From assembly GCF_004342585.1 (NCBI RefSeq), contig NZ_SLZQ01000003.1:310001-374000 (forward strand): a DNA stretch of 64,000 nucleotides, given 5' to 3'. Source of the DNA: Paucimonas lemoignei (GTDB taxonomy: Bacteria; Pseudomonadota; Gammaproteobacteria; Burkholderiales; Burkholderiaceae_D). Each line of letters starts with the position of its first letter. The first letter of the stretch is position 1. Both the position numbers and the translations under genes were made by a program. Of this stretch, positions 45,538 to 55,579 are shown one piece after another. Under the pieces are notes generated by a model. It was not told the DNA's origin. It worked only from the letters and a program-made list of their open reading frames with translations, and searched no databases.

Positions 45538-46884
45538 CATGTCGAGGTCGAGTATGGCGACCTCAGGTTGGAATTCTTGTGCGATCCGAAGCGCTTCGCT
45601 GCCGCTGTACGCGGCGCGTATGGTGTGGCCGTCGAGCTCGAGTAGATCCGAGAGGCTGTCGGCGGCGTCCAAATTATCGTCAACCACCAATAATTTGAAG
45701 CGTCTGGAGACGGGGCGAATTGCTGAAGGCGATGGCGCCGGTTGCGCTGAGCTGCCGGCATTCGCTTGTTCGGCGAGTGGCAAGCGGATCGTGAATGTGG
45801 TACCCATGCCGGTGCCGGCACTTGAGGCCGTCACGGACCCTTCGTGTAGCTGAATCAACCGATGGATCAACGGCAGCCCGATACCCAGCCCGCCCTGCGC
45901 GCGCATGCCAGTGCGGCTTGCCTGATTAAACATCTCGTACAGAGATGGCAGCTTTTCTTCGGAGATGCCGACGCCGTTATCGGTCACGCTGATCACGGCG
46001 TGGCCGTGATCGTGACAGGCGGCCAGTCGGATGCTGCCGCCGGCCGGCGTGTAGCGCGCCGCGTTGATCAAGACATGCTGAAGCGCCAACGCGATCTTTG
46101 CGCGGTCGGCGTTCAGCGTCAAAGGCGCAGACGGCAGATTGACAGTAAATACATGGCCGGCCGCTTCGATCGCAGGTGTGCTCGCGCCGACTGCATCCTG
46201 AATAATGTCGTTTAAGCTGACGGATGCTTTTTTGAGATCGAGACGTTTGCCGGTGACGCGCGCCACGTCTTGCAAGTCGTCGATCAGCCGCACCAGGTGC
46301 GAGACCTGGCGTTCCATCATTTCGCGGATTTTTTCAACGACCTCCGGATTTCCCTTGCTTAACTGGATGACGCCCAGACCGCTGCGAATTGGCGCCAAAG
46401 GATTGCGCAATTCATGTGCTAGCGTCGCGAGGAACTCAGGACTGGGGCGGTCCCTGCCGGTTTCTGCCGCATGCTGACGTTCGCGTTCCAATCGATGTGC
46501 GGCCTCGCTGCTTTTTACCATGTGAAGCAGCATTGACACTTTGGCGTTCAACACATTTGCGCTCACCGGCTGCACGATGTGATCGACGTTTCCCAACCCA
46601 TACGCCTCCTCAGCCGGGAAACTTGCGCAACCTGCTTCCACGACAAACAGGATAGGTATGGTGGATGAATGTGTGCGAATGCGGCTTGCCAAATCGAGCG
46701 CTTCGGCTTGATTGCGCATGACGACCAAGGCAAGGCATGGATCGCCGCAAACGATGTCGACCCACGATCCCTGGGCAGCATTGGCCTGAACGATGTGGGC
46801 ATCCAATTGTTCTAGCGTGACTTCCAGCGCTAGTCCGGAGACAAGATCCGGTGCAAATATTAAAAGGCTGACTGGATGTTCCAT
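45316..46884 (-). CDS. Hybrid histidine kinase with degenerate N-terminal receiver
   Basis: The 522-residue protein has an N-terminal receiver-like domain (1-125) in which the phospho-acceptor strand reads LALVVMRNQAEALDLA without a clear Asp. A HisKA domain follows with FLATLAHELRNPLAPI, then an HATPase domain (ITDNGVGISEEK-type segment VTDNGVGISEEKLPS and GGLGIGLPLI) and a C-terminal receiver (LLVVDDNLDAADSLSDLLEL, phospho-Asp in VAILDLDMPGMNGYE). No membrane helix is seen, so it is cytoplasmic. Its tail is duplicated at 21.5 kb. Confidence 0.9.
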   Translation of the reverse strand: MEHPVSLLIFAPDLVSGLALEVTLEQLDAHIVQANAAQGSWVDIVCGDPCLALVVMRNQAEALDLASRIRTHSSTIPILFVVEAGCASFPAEEAYGLGNVDHIVQPVSANVLNAKVSMLLHMVKSSEAAHRLERERQHAAETGRDRPSPEFLATLAHELRNPLAPIRSGLGVIQLSKGNPEVVEKIREMMERQVSHLVRLIDDLQDVARVTGKRLDLKKASVSLNDIIQDAVGASTPAIEAAGHVFTVNLPSAPLTLNADRAKIALALQHVLINAARYTPAGGSIRLAACHDHGHAVISVTDNGVGISEEKLPSLYEMFNQASRTGMRAQGGLGIGLPLIHRLIQLHEGSVTASSAGTGMGTTFTIRLPLAEQANAGSSAQPAPSPSAIRPVSRRFKLLVVDDNLDAADSLSDLLELDGHTIRAAYSGSEALRIAQEFQPEVAILDLDMPGMNGYETARSLRAQPGFEGLVLVALTGWGTEKSRDQAKKAGFDHHLTKPVELASVDLLLSELGRLTESTAQS

Positions 46885-47057
46885 TGCTTCACCGAACGAA
46901 ATAATCAGAAAATTTTAGAGTTGCCAGCTCGACACATATTGTTAGAAATCAATTTACGTGTGGAAATTTCCGCTTATTCAAAATATAGGGCGGCCTAATC
47001 CGGTAACGGCACAGGGATTAAAGGGCATTCACCTCTTAGTCGCAAATGCGGAGGCAA

Positions 47058-48206
47058 TCATGCAGGCTGAGCCTTCCACGGATTGATGAGGTATTTCTCG
47101 CCCGTGCTGCGCTTGCCGTAAGCCGTGATTGCTTCCTCCTGCAGGGCTTCCTGCAGCGACACCACCTTGGTGTAGCGACTGGCAAAGGTCGTTTTCAGCT
47201 CGGCCGCAACGCGCCGCTTGAGTTCCTCCGTTCGCTCGGGACCGAGCTTCTGCAAAAAGGGAAACAGCAACCAGCCCCCCATGCTCCAGGCCATGCCAAA
47301 ATCGCGGACGATTTCCGTCGGGCGCATGTCAAGACCGCCATAGATATACACCTGCTTGAAGGTTGTCGAGCCATAGCGGCTGTATTCCCCGGCGGATCTG
47401 TTGGCCGCCGCTTCCATGGCGCTCAGAATCTGGCCTGCTAGCCGGCCGCCGCCGATGGCATCGAATGCAATCGTGGCGCCTGTCGCCGCCAACGCGTCGG
47501 TCAGTGTTTCCATGAAATTGTCGGTGCTGGAATTGCACACGTATTGCGCGCCGTTCTTGCGCAACAGGTCCTCTTGCTCCTGGGAGCGGACTATATTGAC
47601 CAGTCCGATGTGTTCGTTCTGGCAAATGCGGTTCAGCATCTGCCCCAGGTTGGAGGCACCAACGGTATGTACCAGCGCCGTATGGCCTTCCCTGCGCATT
47701 GTTTCCACCATGCCCAACGCGGTCAAGGGATTGACAAAGGAAGACGCGCCATCGGCTGCGGACGCGCCTTCCGGCAGAAGCAGACATTGCTCAACAGGCA
47801 CGCAGCGGTAGTGCGCGTACATGGCGCCGCCCAATGCAGCCACCGTCTTTCCCAGCAGCGCTTGCGCGGCCGGCGAGGCGCCAGCGGCAATGACTGTGCC
47901 CGCGCCCTCGTTCCCTACAGGCATCGACTGGTTCACCCTTCCCTGCATGCTCTTCATGCCGCGCTCGGGGATGCGGGCAGTAACCACCGGCCCATCGGCG
48001 TTTTCCGCGTAGGTGGCGGTAGCCATGTCGGCCGCGCCAAACAGCAGGCCGATATCGGAGGGATTGATCGGCGTGGCTTCAATACGTATCACGATTTCAT
48101 TTTCCGCGGGAACGGGCACAGGTACCCGGACTAGCGAAAGTTCCAGTTCGCCTTCCGAACGGACGAGTGAACGCAACTGCAACGAATGGGTGTTGTCCGA
48201 AGACAT
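47058..48206 (-). CDS. Zinc-binding-dehydrogenase-like (MDR) oxidoreductase
   Basis: The 382-residue protein belongs to the medium-chain dehydrogenase/quinone-reductase group: VIRIEATPINPSDIGLLFGA near the start, MPVGNEGAGTVIAAGASP, and the cofactor region HTVGASNLGQMLNRICQN. The structural zinc cysteines are absent, so it is of the quinone oxidoreductase/crotonyl reductase kind. The ATG at 48206 is preceded by GAGGAG at 7 bases. Substrate unknown; the gene stands alone. Confidence 0.83.
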   Translation of the reverse strand: MSSDNTHSLQLRSLVRSEGELELSLVRVPVPVPAENEIVIRIEATPINPSDIGLLFGAADMATATYAENADGPVVTARIPERGMKSMQGRVNQSMPVGNEGAGTVIAAGASPAAQALLGKTVAALGGAMYAHYRCVPVEQCLLLPEGASAADGASSFVNPLTALGMVETMRREGHTALVHTVGASNLGQMLNRICQNEHIGLVNIVRSQEQEDLLRKNGAQYVCNSSTDNFMETLTDALAATGATIAFDAIGGGRLAGQILSAMEAAANRSAGEYSRYGSTTFKQVYIYGGLDMRPTEIVRDFGMAWSMGGWLLFPFLQKLGPERTEELKRRVAAELKTTFASRYTKVVSLQEALQEEAITAYGKRSTGEKYLINPWKAQPA

Positions 48207-48639
48207 GAGCATGCTCCTCGACTGGTGGATGAAAGTACGGTTATCAGAGCATGCCATATCGGCGGCCGGGCTGCTCGCAGTCACTTTGCCAGATCAGCTG
48301 GGACACGAGAAGCGAGGCAAGCGTCGCAATTCGATCGCATCACAGTGCAGTGTGCCAAGTTCATCGCTACAGGCTATCCTGTGATCAGTGTAGGCACTAA
48401 AAAAGAGTTGACCGGCATGGCCGGACCATACTGCATTGATGAACGCCTTGATGACCTATCGTTCGCTGGAATAAATTCGATTTGCCCGCTGTAGGACCGA
48501 ATGGCAGGTTTTCGGAATAGGCTACGACAGCTTGGGGGCGATAACAGACGTTCGAAGCCAAACTGAACGTGAGTAACATTAGAAATTAGCAGGCCCGCTG
48601 GGTTGGAATATGAGAAATATCCGGAGCCGCGGACCGAAA
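48207..48639. other. Intergenic region without a recognised gene
   Basis: About 430 bases between two minus-strand genes. No supported reading frame, RNA or hairpin was seen. Confidence 0.5.
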
Positions 48640-49458
48640 CTAAGGCCGCCCCGGCTTGCGCAGGGACTCGATACGCTGCGCGAGCGTCGCGGCAGAAAGC
48701 TCGCCGACACGTCGCTCGACAAGGATTCCCTGCTCATTGAAGAACAAAGTGGTCGGCAAAGCCATGGAGGCAGTCTGCCTGCCCACTTGCAGTTTAGAGT
48801 CAAGCAACACGTTATCGAGCGAAAGCTGTGCGGCTTTCAGATACTGTTGCACGACATCCGCAGCTTCGCCCTGGTTCACGAAAACAAAGACGATGTCGCG
48901 ATATTGCGCCTGCCCGTCACGCAGCACAGGCATCTCGTGCCGGCATGGCGGGCACCAGCTCGCCCACAGGTTCACCACCATCGGCTTTCCCGCCAGGGAC
49001 TGCAGCTGGAACGTGCCGCCGTCCAGGTGCACCAGCTCGACCTGGGGAAGTTTTACCTGCCCGGTATCGCGTCCGATCAGAGCTGTCATGCCCAAGTACC
49101 AGACCACAATGCCGGTGCCCACGGCCAGCACCAGCGGCTTGCGGGCTTCCTTGCGGCGCCAGGCGAACCACGCTCCCAAGGCAATCAGCAACATCATGCC
49201 GGCGGACTTGGAAAACCCGCCGTCGCGAATGTCCATAATGCTCCACGGCGCGGCCTTGTAGCCGTCAAAATACCGTGCGACAAAAACGATTCTCGCCCCT
49301 ATCACTGCGGCGATCAGTAAGGTCCACAAGATCGGCTCGATATCCACTTTCCACGACCGCGCCGTCAAGCGGCCGACCGCCAAGCTGGAGAACATCGCGA
49401 TCGTGAGCAAAATGAGCCAAAGTGAAATAGCAAACGGTCCCAGATTAATTGTTCCCAT
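48640..49458 (-). CDS. Lgt-like membrane domain fused to a TlpA thioredoxin
   Basis: The 272-residue protein has an N-terminal membrane part (about 1-130, four helices) resembling a shortened prolipoprotein diacylglyceryl transferase: IGARIVFVARYFDGY and IMDIRDGGFSKSAGMMLL. A thioredoxin domain follows (about 135-265), with the active site LWASWCPPCRHEMPVL, Cys169 and Cys172, and cis-Pro in ALPTTLFF. The membrane part would anchor the thioredoxin in the periplasm. Key Lgt catalytic residues are not evident, so lipid transfer is doubtful. A role in periplasmic disulfide reduction is likely. Confidence 0.82.
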   Translation of the reverse strand: MGTINLGPFAISLWLILLTIAMFSSLAVGRLTARSWKVDIEPILWTLLIAAVIGARIVFVARYFDGYKAAPWSIMDIRDGGFSKSAGMMLLIALGAWFAWRRKEARKPLVLAVGTGIVVWYLGMTALIGRDTGQVKLPQVELVHLDGGTFQLQSLAGKPMVVNLWASWCPPCRHEMPVLRDGQAQYRDIVFVFVNQGEAADVVQQYLKAAQLSLDNVLLDSKLQVGRQTASMALPTTLFFNEQGILVERRVGELSAATLAQRIESLRKPGRP

Positions 49459-49792
49459 TGTGTCTCCATGCTAGCTGCCGGGTGAGCGTAGATAGTAATT
49501 TGCAGCAGCAAGCCATGTATTGCGAATATGAAAAGACTCGCTTCGTCCTTCCTGGTCGCGTTGTTATATCTGTCCTTGATAAAGAAAATGAACGCAGCAT
49601 TCTTCATTGCATGCTGGATAAGCCGACCCGGCAATTGTTTATTACCGAATAAATCCATTTGCAAAAGCTGGCCGACCGTGGAACCGGCACGGCCTGGCGA
49701 GGATCGAAGGCTTTTCGCATCACCCTGCTACTGCGTTTATTGGACAGTCCTGATCTTCTATTGCCCGTTAGGCGCAAACAAAGGAGGCAAGC
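49459..49792. other. Divergent intergenic region
   Basis: This 334-base gap lies between the TlpA fusion and the FAD oxidoreductase. A frame starting at 49528 (plus) begins like a membrane leader (MKRLASSFLVALLYLSLIKK) but then loses all protein character; I do not call it. Promoters for both flanking genes must lie here. Confidence 0.5.
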
Positions 49793-51178
49793 ATGACGCA
49801 GCTACAAACAGCCAATATTGACGAGTTCAAATCGCAGTTCCATGGCGAAGTGCTCCTTCCCGACGACGCTGCCTACGATGAGGTGCGCCAGATCTGGAAT
49901 GCCATGATCGACCGCACGCCCGCGCTGATCGCCCGCTGCAGATCGACTGATGATGTCGTTCAAGCCGTCGGGTTCGCGCGCCAGCATGCCCTTCTCATCT
50001 CGGTGCGAGGAGGCGGACATAACATCGCCGGCAATGCCGTCTGCGATGGCGGCATCATGGCCGATCTCTCGTTGATGAAAAACGTGCAGGTGGACACGAA
50101 CGCCCGCCAGGCGACCGTCGAGCCCGGTTGCATCCTCGCCGACTTCGATAAGGCTGCGCAGGCGCACGGTCTCGCTACACCGCTGGGTATCAACTCGACC
50201 ACGGGCGTGGCCGGCCTGACGCTCGGCGGCGGCTTCGGCTGGCTGAGCCGCAAGTACGGTATGACCGTCGACAACCTGCTCTCCGCTGAAGTCGTCACCG
50301 CAGACGGCAAACAAGTGCATGCCAGCGAAACGGAAAACCCCGATCTCTTCTGGGGCCTGCGCGGCGGCGGCGGCAATTTTGGCATTGTCACCAGCTTCCA
50401 GTTCCAGCTGCATCCCGTCGGCCCGGATGTGTTATGCGGGCTCATCGTCTTCCCGTTTGACCAGGCCAAGACCGTGCTCACGCAGTTTGCGCGGTTCACG
50501 CAGACGATGCCGGACGAACTGAACGTCTGGATGGTCACGCGGAAGGCGCCGCCGCTGCCATTCCTGCCTGAGGCGGTCCATGGCAAAGAAATCATCGTAC
50601 TCGCACTGTGCTATGCGGGCGACCCTGCCGAGGGAGCGAAGCTGATCGAGCCGCTGCGCGGGTTTGGCACGGTGGTCGGGGAACATGTCGGCGTGCAGCC
50701 GTACATTGCATGGCAGCAGACCTTCGATCCGCTCCTGGCGCCGGGCGCGCGCAATTACTGGAAGTCGCACAATTTCTCCCAACTCAGCGATGGCGTGATC
50801 GATGCCATCCTCGAATACGCGGCCAAGCTGCCGTCGCCGCAGTGCGAGATCTTCATCGGCACGATCGGCGGCCAGACGACGCGCGTCGCGCCTCAGGCGA
50901 TGGCGTATTCGAGCCGGGAAGCCAATTACGTAATGAATGTGCACGGCCGCTGGGAATCAGCTGCCGACGATGAGCGCTGCATCGCCTGGGCGCGCGAGTT
51001 CTTCGCCAAGTCGCAGCCGTTCGCCAGCAGCGGTGCTTACATCAATTTCCTCACGCAAGAAGAAACCGACCGCATCGCCTTTGCCTATGGCGCGACGTAC
51101 AACCGCCTCGTGGAAATCAAGAAAAAGTACGACCCGACAAACCTGTTCCGGATGAATCAGAACATCAAGCCGGTCTGA
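49793..51178 (+). CDS. FAD-linked oxidoreductase (berberine-bridge-enzyme-like)
   Basis: The 461-residue flavoprotein has an FAD-binding type-4 domain: LISVRGGGHNIAGNAVCDGG, where the His is the usual covalent flavin attachment site, and TGVAGLTLGGGFGWLSRKYG, where the second attachment Cys of bicovalent members is missing. The C-terminal BBE motif is YGATYNRLVEIKKKYDPTNL followed by FRMNQNI. It oxidises an unknown alcohol, sugar or alkaloid-like substrate. The ATG follows AAAGGAGGCAAGC, a strong ribosome-binding site. Confidence 0.9.
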   Translation: MTQLQTANIDEFKSQFHGEVLLPDDAAYDEVRQIWNAMIDRTPALIARCRSTDDVVQAVGFARQHALLISVRGGGHNIAGNAVCDGGIMADLSLMKNVQVDTNARQATVEPGCILADFDKAAQAHGLATPLGINSTTGVAGLTLGGGFGWLSRKYGMTVDNLLSAEVVTADGKQVHASETENPDLFWGLRGGGGNFGIVTSFQFQLHPVGPDVLCGLIVFPFDQAKTVLTQFARFTQTMPDELNVWMVTRKAPPLPFLPEAVHGKEIIVLALCYAGDPAEGAKLIEPLRGFGTVVGEHVGVQPYIAWQQTFDPLLAPGARNYWKSHNFSQLSDGVIDAILEYAAKLPSPQCEIFIGTIGGQTTRVAPQAMAYSSREANYVMNVHGRWESAADDERCIAWAREFFAKSQPFASSGAYINFLTQEETDRIAFAYGATYNRLVEIKKKYDPTNLFRMNQNIKPV

Positions 51179-51193
51179 AGGGGCGGCATGCAG

Positions 51194-52408
51194 TCAGCGC
51201 GCCGTATCCCGCCCTGCGCTCCTGACCGACACGGCGAAAACCGCTAGCCCCGCCAGCGCCAGCAAGGCGCCCACCCAGCCTGTCGAAGACCAGCCCAGTC
51301 CGGCAGTCACTGCCACGCCGCCCAGCCATGCACCCAGCGCATTGGCGGCGTTGAAGGCTGAATGGTTCAGCGCCGCAGCAAGCGTTTGCGCATCGCCGGC
51401 CACGTCCATCAAGCGCACCTGCAGCACCGGTCCGAGGGCGACGAGCGTGCCAACCAACAACACATTCAGGGAACCGAGCCAGGGATGATAGGCGGTGAAC
51501 GAGTACGCCGCGAGAATGAGCGCGCCCCATACCAGCAGGCCGGCCACGGTCGGCATCAGCGCGCGGTCCGCGAAGCGCGGGCCAATCAAGTTACCGATCA
51601 CCATGCCGACGCCGAACAATGCCAGTACGATCGGTATCTGTCCCAACGGCATGCCCGCCAGTTCCATCATCGTCGGCTTGACATAGCTGAACACGGAAAA
51701 CAGGCCGCCAAAACCGATGGCGCCGATTGCCAGCGTCAGCCACACTTGCGGCCGCTTGAGCGCTCCCAGTTCGCGCAACGGGCTTGCGCCAGCCTCGGCG
51801 GGTATCTCCGGCAATGCACGCAGAATCAGCACTGCACAAAGAATGGCGAGCGCGCCGACAAATACGAATGCCGCGCGCCAGCCCAATACCTGGCCAAGCC
51901 ATGCCGCGATGGGCACGCCAATCAGCGTGGCGATGGTCAGGCCCAGCATCACCTGCCCCACTGCCTGCCCTCGTCGCCCCGGTGGCGCCATGGATGCGGC
52001 GACCAGCGCCGCCACGCCGAAGTACGTGCCGTGAGGAAGGCCGGCGAGAAAACGCAGCAAGTTGAGCGACAAGTAGCCCGGCGCGATGGCGCTGGCGAAA
52101 TTTCCCAGCCCGAAAGCCACCATGAGCGCGATGAGCAAGCGCCTGCGCGGCCAGCTTGCCGCAAGCACCGCCAGCAACGGCGCGCCAATCACCACGCCAA
52201 GCGCATAGGCACTGATGACATGCCCAGCTTGTGGGATGGTCACGTTCAGGTCGCGGGCGACTTCGGGCAGCAAGCCCATGATGACAAATTCGCCGGTGCC
52301 AATGGCAAAGCTGCCAACGCCCATGGCGAGATTGGCGCGTAGCGCAGAGCCTGTTGGAATATCGGTTGATGTGGTGGAGGGAGAAAGCGATGGAGGAGAC
52401 GAAGACAC
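51194..52408 (-). CDS. MFS transporter, DHA1 family
   Basis: The 404-residue protein has twelve predicted helices. The segment GTGEFVIMGLLPEVARDLNV and the motif GLPHGTYFGVAALVAASMAP are typical of the AraJ/NepI-like branch. It converges with the FAD oxidoreductase (15-base gap). It is related to, but clearly distinct from, the MFS protein at 15962-17140. Substrate unknown; efflux is likely. Confidence 0.88.
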   Translation of the reverse strand: MSSSPPSLSPSTTSTDIPTGSALRANLAMGVGSFAIGTGEFVIMGLLPEVARDLNVTIPQAGHVISAYALGVVIGAPLLAVLAASWPRRRLLIALMVAFGLGNFASAIAPGYLSLNLLRFLAGLPHGTYFGVAALVAASMAPPGRRGQAVGQVMLGLTIATLIGVPIAAWLGQVLGWRAAFVFVGALAILCAVLILRALPEIPAEAGASPLRELGALKRPQVWLTLAIGAIGFGGLFSVFSYVKPTMMELAGMPLGQIPIVLALFGVGMVIGNLIGPRFADRALMPTVAGLLVWGALILAAYSFTAYHPWLGSLNVLLVGTLVALGPVLQVRLMDVAGDAQTLAAALNHSAFNAANALGAWLGGVAVTAGLGWSSTGWVGALLALAGLAVFAVSVRSAGRDTAR

Positions 52409-52498
52409 GGAAAACTTTGCGAAGACGGAGTAAAGCGTGAAGATTCTACCGCAAACCCGTCGCTTCAGCCGACGTGCACCCCGCTTCGAGTCTTTGAT

Positions 52499-55400
52499 TC
52501 ATCCTGCCGCCGACAACACTCTCCGCAATGACGTCATATCGACCGGCTTCACAAAGTAATGCTGAAAGCCTGCTGCCTTGGCAAGGATCTTGTCATGCGC
52601 CTGCCCATACCCTGTTAGCGCAATGTACATGGCGTCCTTGGTTTCAGATAAGCCATGCAAGCGCCGCGACAGTTCATAGCCATCCATGTCGGGCAGGCCG
52701 ATATCCAGAATCAGGGCTTCGGGACGCAAATGCTTGGCTTCTTCAAGCGCACTCTGCGCATTCTCGCGAACCGTCACGACATGGCCTTGCTCCTCCAGGA
52801 GCGCTTCCAGCGAGACCGCCGCATCGGCGTTGTCGTCGACGATCAGGATGTTCAACGGGCGCGATGGATGGCTTTCCGTGGCGGCCGCCGGGAATTCGTC
52901 GGCCGCCTCCTGTTCCTTCCTTAAAATCGGCAGCGACAAGGCAAAGACGCTTCCCTTGCCGGGCCCTGCGCTCCTGGCCGTCACGCTGCCGCCATGTAGC
53001 GTCATGATGCTTCTTACCAGCGCCAGGCCAAGGCCGAGGCCGCCCTGGGAGCGGTCCGGCGTGCGTTCTGCCTGGGTAAACAAGTCAAACACATGGGGCA
53101 AAAGTTCCGAATCCATGCCGATGCCGTCGTCAGCCACGCTGATGCACACATGAGTCTCTTTCACTTCCATGGACAGCGCGATATGGCCGCCCATCGGCGT
53201 GTATTTGGCGGCATTATTCAGCAAGTTCGTCAGCACCTGGATGAGGCGCGTGCGGTCTCCCAGTACCGCGGCATTGTTTGGCGCGAGATGGATGGAGAGC
53301 GCATGATTTCTCGACTCGATCAAGGGCCTCGACTGCTCGATCGCGCTATTGATGACTTCCTTGATACTGAGCTCGTCCTTCTCTATCGATACCAGGCCGC
53401 GTGTCACGCGCGAGACGTCAAGCAAATCGTCCACCAGTTCGGTCATGTGCCTGACCTGCCTCGCAATAATCTCGCTATATTTTTTGACGATGTTTTCCTC
53501 TGAGCTGACCATCTTGAGAAGCTCTGCCGCCGTACTGATTGGCGCAAGAGGATTGCGCAGCTCGTGCGCCAGCATGGCAAGAAATTCATCCTTGCGTCGG
53601 TTGGCCAGTTCCAGCGCTTCTTCTGCTTCACGCTGGATGGTGATGTCGGTATTCGTGCCAAACCAGCGGACAATCTGCCCGTTCCGGTCGCGAATAGGAA
53701 CAGCTCGTGACAAGAACCAGCGATACTCGCCATTCTTGCCACGCAGCGGAAACAAGTCTTCCCATGCAATCTGCTGTTTGACAATATCGTCGTAATACTT
53801 TGCCTTGACTGCTTCCACGAAGTCGGGATGGTGTACCTTTTCCCAGCCCCAGCCCTGCGTTTCTTCCAGCGTCGTGCCGGTGTACTCGAACCAGCGGTTG
53901 TTGTACCAAAAGATCTGGCCGTCGCTATTGGCCATCCAGGCCAGCTGCGGAATGTTCTCTGCCAACGTGCGAAATTGCACTTCGCTTTCCTTGAGCGCCA
54001 ATTGTGCCTTTTTGGATTCACTGATATCGAGAACGTAAGCAATGCCTTCTTCTTTGGCGTCATGAAAGTTGGCAGCACCAACATAAACCGGCAAGCGGCT
54101 GCCGTCCTTTCGGAAATATTCTTTCTCGTACGCTTCCGCACTTCCTCTCGATTGCAGGCTATCCATGCTTCGCCGGTCTGCATCCGCCCATTCAGGCGGT
54201 GTCAGCTCGCGCCAGGATAAGCCGTTCCGCTCGACGTCTTCGCGCGAGTAGCCCAGCATCCGCAGAAAGGCATCATTCACATTCACCAGGGTGCCGTCAT
54301 AACGATATTGCAGGATTCCGATGACGTTGGAATCGACGATGGCCTTGAATTGGAATTCGGTCCGTAGCCTCGCTTCTTCAGCGAGTTTCTGTTGCGTGAT
54401 GTCCAGGACGACGCCGGGCATCCATGCGGGTTTGCCGCTCGCGTCAGACTCGATTTTTCCTCGTGCATGGATATACCGGATACTGCCGTCCGGCTGACAC
54501 AAGCGGTAATAGTCTTGATAAGGCTTGCCAGTGGTGAGCGCCTCGGCGATGTTGGCCTCGACAGCCTTGAGGTCGTCAGGGTGGATGGCATGGAAATACG
54601 CTTCGCGCGGGCCACCGTTGGCAATCTTTTCGGGTACATCAAACAGCCTGGCAAAGTTGGGGTCGGCATAGACTCGGTCGGCTTGAATATCCCATGTCCA
54701 CGTGCCGATTTCCGCGGCGGTCAATGCGCCTTCCAGTCTCAATTGCGCATCCTGCAGCTTGGCCTGCAGGATTTTTTGTTCGTTGATATCGGTGCAGGTG
54801 CCCATCCACCGCTCGATTTCGCCCGCCGCATTCCGGATCGACAAGGCGCGCGCCAGCACCCAATGATACTGTCCCGAGTGATGCCGCAACCGGTACTCGC
54901 TTTCGTAGGGCTCGCCTGTGGCAAGACTGTGTTCCCATGCTTCCCTGGCGCGCAGCAGGTCGTCCGGATGTAATATCGCGGCCCAGCTCTGGCCCAGAGT
55001 TGAGCCTGCCGGGACGCCCGCGAATTCATAATGCTGACGATTGTAATAATCGTGATAACCGTCTGGCAGCGTCGACCAGACCATCTGCGGGATGGCATCG
55101 GCAATCTGCCGGAACTTGGCTTCGCTTTCCTCGGTGGCCTGTTGCTTCAAAATGTGTTCCGTCACGTCTTCAACGCTATGGATGATGTAGATGATCTCGC
55201 CCGCCGTATTGAGCACCGGCGTGTTGAGCGGCTTCCAATAGCGCACTTCAAATTCGCCGTTGACATCGCCATGCTTGGGGATATCGTATTTCTGTATCGG
55301 CATGGCGTCGGGACGCTTGTTCTGCAGCACCCGCATCAGCGATGCCCGCAAGTTCGTGACGCCGGTCGCTTCGGGATCCGCGGGGTTATCCGGGAATACG

Positions 55401-55579
55401 TCAAACAGCCCTTTTCCCAGGATCTGATCGCGCGCGGTGTTGGTGGCCTTGAGGCGCGCTTCATTGGCGGCCACCATGGTGAAATCCGGCGTCAGGACCA
55501 GATAAGGAATCGGCGTGGCGTCAAACAAAAGCTGAAAATCGAGCGAAAGACCGGCGGGCAATTCATCAGGCGTAGCCAT
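52499..55579 (-). CDS. Five-PAS hybrid sensor histidine kinase
   Basis: The 1026-residue cytoplasmic protein has about five PAS domains (starting near LLFDATPIPYLVLTPDF, FRQIADAIPQMVWSTLPDG, ALTAAEIGTWTWDIQ, FKAIVDSNVIGILQYRYDG and FRTLAENIPQLAWMANSDG). HisKA follows with FLAMLAHELRNPLAPIS, then HATPase (ADDGIGMDSELLPHVFDLF, GGLGLGLALVRSI) and a C-terminal receiver (LIVDDNADAAVSLEALLEE, Asp in LILDIGLPDMDGYELS). I start at 55579 (AAGGGA upstream). It is divergent from a REC-GGDEF gene and may signal to it. Confidence 0.92.
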   Translation of the reverse strand: MATPDELPAGLSLDFQLLFDATPIPYLVLTPDFTMVAANEARLKATNTARDQILGKGLFDVFPDNPADPEATGVTNLRASLMRVLQNKRPDAMPIQKYDIPKHGDVNGEFEVRYWKPLNTPVLNTAGEIIYIIHSVEDVTEHILKQQATEESEAKFRQIADAIPQMVWSTLPDGYHDYYNRQHYEFAGVPAGSTLGQSWAAILHPDDLLRAREAWEHSLATGEPYESEYRLRHHSGQYHWVLARALSIRNAAGEIERWMGTCTDINEQKILQAKLQDAQLRLEGALTAAEIGTWTWDIQADRVYADPNFARLFDVPEKIANGGPREAYFHAIHPDDLKAVEANIAEALTTGKPYQDYYRLCQPDGSIRYIHARGKIESDASGKPAWMPGVVLDITQQKLAEEARLRTEFQFKAIVDSNVIGILQYRYDGTLVNVNDAFLRMLGYSREDVERNGLSWRELTPPEWADADRRSMDSLQSRGSAEAYEKEYFRKDGSRLPVYVGAANFHDAKEEGIAYVLDISESKKAQLALKESEVQFRTLAENIPQLAWMANSDGQIFWYNNRWFEYTGTTLEETQGWGWEKVHHPDFVEAVKAKYYDDIVKQQIAWEDLFPLRGKNGEYRWFLSRAVPIRDRNGQIVRWFGTNTDITIQREAEEALELANRRKDEFLAMLAHELRNPLAPISTAAELLKMVSSEENIVKKYSEIIARQVRHMTELVDDLLDVSRVTRGLVSIEKDELSIKEVINSAIEQSRPLIESRNHALSIHLAPNNAAVLGDRTRLIQVLTNLLNNAAKYTPMGGHIALSMEVKETHVCISVADDGIGMDSELLPHVFDLFTQAERTPDRSQGGLGLGLALVRSIMTLHGGSVTARSAGPGKGSVFALSLPILRKEQEAADEFPAAATESHPSRPLNILIVDDNADAAVSLEALLEEQGHVVTVRENAQSALEEAKHLRPEALILDIGLPDMDGYELSRRLHGLSETKDAMYIALTGYGQAHDKILAKAAGFQHYFVKPVDMTSLRRVLSAAG

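Noticed and set aside
49528-49821. A small exported protein gene upstream of the FAD oxidoreductase
   Set aside because: Only the first 20 residues look like a leader; the frame overlaps the well-supported start at 49793 and has no other features.
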